From positions 1 through 13,796 of the forward strand of contig JAFGJI010000109.1 in NCBI GenBank assembly GCA_016929175.1: a stretch of DNA of 13,796 bases, written 5' to 3'. The DNA is from Thermoplasmatota archaeon (GTDB lineage Archaea; Thermoplasmatota; Penumbrarchaeia; Penumbrarchaeales; Penumbrarchaeaceae). The position numbers and the translations under genes were made by a program. Under the pieces are notes generated by a model. It had not been told where the DNA came from. It saw only the letters and a program-made list of their open reading frames with translations, and made no database searches. Shown here one piece after another: positions 11,739-13,796 of the stretch. Each line of letters begins with the position of its first letter. Position 1 is the first letter of the stretch.

Positions 11739-13796
11739 CTATTCTTCCTCCCATTGCTGCTGCCCGTCGGTATTCCCCTTCTCCGACCGCCCCGCTTCTA
11801 CGAGATCCTTCTTATCGGTTTTCGGAGAGGATACTCCCGCCTTGGACCTTTCCTTACTGTTCCCCTTCCTCTTCCTCTCGTATTCGCTCCTGAGCTTGTC
11901 GTACATCTTGATCATCTTCGGAGTGATCGAGGGCTTGATCTCATCGAGCACCTTCATCATGTCCTCCATTGTGATGGGTTGAGGCTTCTTCGTTTCCAGG
12001 GCCCTCTCGAGACCCAGGGATGAGGCTTCCCTGACAAGGTTCGCTATGTCAGCACCGGAGAAGCCTCTGGTGCCCTTTGCGATCGCGGCGGTGTCCATAT
12101 TTGTAACGAACTTACCCTTCAGGTGCACCTTCAGGATCTCCTCCCTGGACCTCTCATCGGGCGGGGGAACGTATATCACCTTGTCAAACCTCCCCGGCCT
12201 CATCAGGGCCGGGTCGACCAGGTCGGGCATGTTCGTGGTGGCAACGATTATTATGCCCTCGGCCTCGTCCATGCCATCCATTTCCGACAGCATGATCGAC
12301 AATACCCTGGGCGTAACATCATCGGTGGAGTAGAAGTCCCTCCTCTTGGCAATGGCATCTATCTCATCAAGGAACAGGATACACGGTGAACGTGCCCTGG
12401 CCTCCTCGAACAGTGATGCGATCAGACCCTCGGACTCGCCGTACCACTTGGACATCACGTCCGAGCATTTTATCCCGATCATCTCCACGTTGAGGTCCGA
12501 GGCCACAGCCCTCAGCATCAATGTCTTTCCGCACCCCGGGGGGCCAAAGAGCAGTATCCCCTTGGACGGTTTCACACCGTACCTTGTTGCCATCTCCGGC
12601 TCCAGAAGGGGGATCATGAGGGCGCTCTTCACCTCCCTCTTTACATCCTCCAGTCCTCCTATGTCCTTGAAGGTGGCCTTCCTGAAGCCCACCATCTCGG
12701 AGATCTTCTTTCCGACATCCGAGGACCTGACCTCGGCAACGCCATATTCCATGGGCAGTGTTTCCTCACCGAGACCCCTCACACCGAAAGGTATGAGCGC
12801 GGCAGGTATGACCGCCAGGAACGGGAACAACATCCAAATGGAGAACTCCACCTCTGCCCACATGAGGGATATCACACCGAAGACTATCAGTATCAGGGCC
12901 GGTACGATCCTCATGGCCCAGTTCCTGGGGTCGCGATCAAGTGCGGTCTTGCCTTTCAGCCATTTTTTAAAGATCAGGTAGACCGCTACCATGGCAAGCC
13001 CCCATCCGATCAAACCGAAAAGCGGAACGAGCGATCCCATGGTCTCCTGCAGAACGGTGGAAAGTATGTTCGTATCGACTGTGGTCAGGTCCCCTATGGA
13101 GTTCACGAGATCGATGGGAGACCATTTCGGGTCCACCCCTTTATCGAACTGAACGAAGCTCTTCTCGTGTGACGGGACTGCCAGGAATGAGAACCACTGG
13201 AAGGTCCCCGAAGGTGTGACCACCAGAAGGAATAGGCTGGCCGTTATCAGGACCACCGTTCCCAGGAAGAGCGAGAATGCCACCGCGGCGATCATGGGAA
13301 CCGCGAAACCCAGACCGTAACCGGCCGCGAAGATCGTGAGATAGCTGAAATACGCATATCTCCAGTCGAAGAAACCACCAATCATGACCACCAGAGAGAA
13401 TAGAAGGAACACCCACCCGAACTCCCGGGACTGGTATGATGCCGCAGCGGTCACGAGGACCGCCATCACAAGCATCGAGATATAGGGATACTTGTAGGCG
13501 ACCGCGGTCAGGAATGCGGCAAGGATCAGCACCATCCACCACGGGTAGAAGGGCGCCCAGAAAAGACCCAGGAGGGACAGTAGCAGCACTCCACCGCATC
13601 TGGTTATCTTCTCCTTCAGGTCCTCATCCATGATCAGCTTCTCGTACCATTGGTCCCTTTCCTCCTTCTCGACCTTCTTCCTGGCCTTCCTTCTCTTCTC
13701 GTTGAGGGTTTCCCTGATCGCCTTGACCCGAGTGGTCAGGAATAAAAGACCTATCAATATGATCACAGCAAGTACGAGACCTATGACCTCCTTTAC
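11739..13796 (-). CDS. Polytopic membrane AAA+ ATPase, CDC48/Vps4-like (N-terminus beyond window)
   Basis: The frame is open to the right edge; residues are counted from the in-frame GTG at 13766, with at least 10 more sense codons before it. About nine or ten hydrophobic helices fill residues 1-12, 57-185 and 244-328, with a basic helical loop at 13-56 and a polar loop at about 186-243. A single AAA module follows: Walker A G408-P-P-G-C-G-K-T415, pore loop K440-W-Y-G-E-S-E446, Walker B I463-L-F-L-D-E468, sensor 1 N512, arginine fingers R523 and R526, and the lid motif G-F-S-G-A-D at 568-573. All catalytic residues are present. There is no HExxH protease domain, so it is not FtsH, and no C-terminal HbYX motif, which argues against a proteasome cap. 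A charged, probably disordered tail of about 45 residues ends in W-E-E-E. Likely an ATP-driven unfoldase or extractor acting at the membrane; substrate unknown. No convincing start lies within the window. Confidence 0.9.
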   Translation of the reverse strand, partial: VKEVIGLVLAVIILIGLLFLTTRVKAIRETLNEKRRKARKKVEKEERDQWYEKLIMDEDLKEKITRCGGVLLLSLLGLFWAPFYPWWMVLILAAFLTAVAYKYPYISMLVMAVLVTAAASYQSREFGWVFLLFSLVVMIGGFFDWRYAYFSYLTIFAAGYGLGFAVPMIAAVAFSLFLGTVVLITASLFLLVVTPSGTFQWFSFLAVPSHEKSFVQFDKGVDPKWSPIDLVNSIGDLTTVDTNILSTVLQETMGSLVPLFGLIGWGLAMVAVYLIFKKWLKGKTALDRDPRNWAMRIVPALILIVFGVISLMWAEVEFSIWMLFPFLAVIPAALIPFGVRGLGEETLPMEYGVAEVRSSDVGKKISEMVGFRKATFKDIGGLEDVKREVKSALMIPLLEPEMATRYGVKPSKGILLFGPPGCGKTLMLRAVASDLNVEMIGIKCSDVMSKWYGESEGLIASLFEEARARSPCILFLDEIDAIAKRRDFYSTDDVTPRVLSIMLSEMDGMDEAEGIIIVATTNMPDLVDPALMRPGRFDKVIYVPPPDERSREEILKVHLKGKFVTNMDTAAIAKGTRGFSGADIANLVREASSLGLERALETKKPQPITMEDMMKVLDEIKPSITPKMIKMYDKLRSEYERKRKGNSKERSKAGVSSPKTDKKDLVEAGRSEKGNTDGQQQWEEE

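Noticed and set aside
11739..11760. Proteasome-activating role for the AAA ATPase
   Set aside because: The C-terminus ends in W-E-E-E and lacks the hydrophobic-Tyr-X motif used to dock to the proteasome.
11739..13766. FtsH-type membrane protease
   Set aside because: No HExxH zinc protease domain follows the AAA module; only a charged tail of about 45 residues remains.
1..13796. tRNA, rRNA, CRISPR array or insertion sequence
   Set aside because: No tRNA-like cloverleaf, repeat-spacer pattern, transposase gene or terminal inverted repeats were found; almost all sequence is accounted for by the listed genes.

Overview
The window is archaeal. It holds an archaeal-type elongation factor 1-beta, an archaeal/eukaryotic-class TyrRS, subunit D of an A/V-type ATPase, a CDC48-like AAA ATPase, archaea-restricted small translation proteins, and TATA-like boxes about 26 bp upstream of many first genes. 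The mix (FprA flavodiiron protein, UPF0104, DUF2797, many secreted and membrane proteins, moderately high GC) fits a euryarchaeote, most likely an anaerobic Thermoplasmatota-type lineage. That placement is inference; no rRNA is present.

Layout, left to right. (a) Minus strand: the 5' part of a secreted protein gene runs off the left edge (1-429). (b) Minus strand: a compact translation operon of zinc ribbon protein (1126-1296, too short for most ORF callers), EF-1beta (847-1113) and UPF0201 RNA-binding protein (482-844). (c) Divergent from it, plus strand: an FprA-type flavodiiron protein (1436-2653), a DUF192 lipoprotein (2769-3254) and a DUF711/UPF0210 protein (3358-4503). (d) Minus strand: thioredoxin (4509-4838), ending 5 bp from the DUF711 gene; then UPF0104 membrane protein (4948-6012), an OPT-family oligopeptide transporter (6058-8181) and ATPase subunit D (8178-8843, overlapping the transporter start by 4 bp); then TyrRS with a large insertion (8910-10316). 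(e) Plus strand, divergent from TyrRS: a DUF2797 zinc protein (10375-11343). (f) Minus strand: a small three-helix membrane protein (11433-11738) translated from TTG directly behind a polytopic membrane AAA ATPase (11739-13796, N-terminus beyond the right edge).

The genes group by function. The zinc ribbon/EF-1beta/UPF0201 operon and TyrRS serve translation. FprA and thioredoxin suggest oxygen and redox handling in an anaerobe. The OPT transporter, UPF0104, subunit D and the membrane AAA pair concern the cell membrane. The least ordinary items are the membrane-embedded CDC48-like ATPase with its small membrane neighbour, the roughly 120-residue insertion in TyrRS just before KMSKS, the ATPase subunit D gene separated from the other ATPase subunits and overlapping a transporter gene, a dyad next to the fprA promoter, and a two-tier hairpin behind the DUF192 gene. 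No gene-free stretch exceeds 300 bp. I see no tRNA, rRNA, CRISPR array or insertion sequence.
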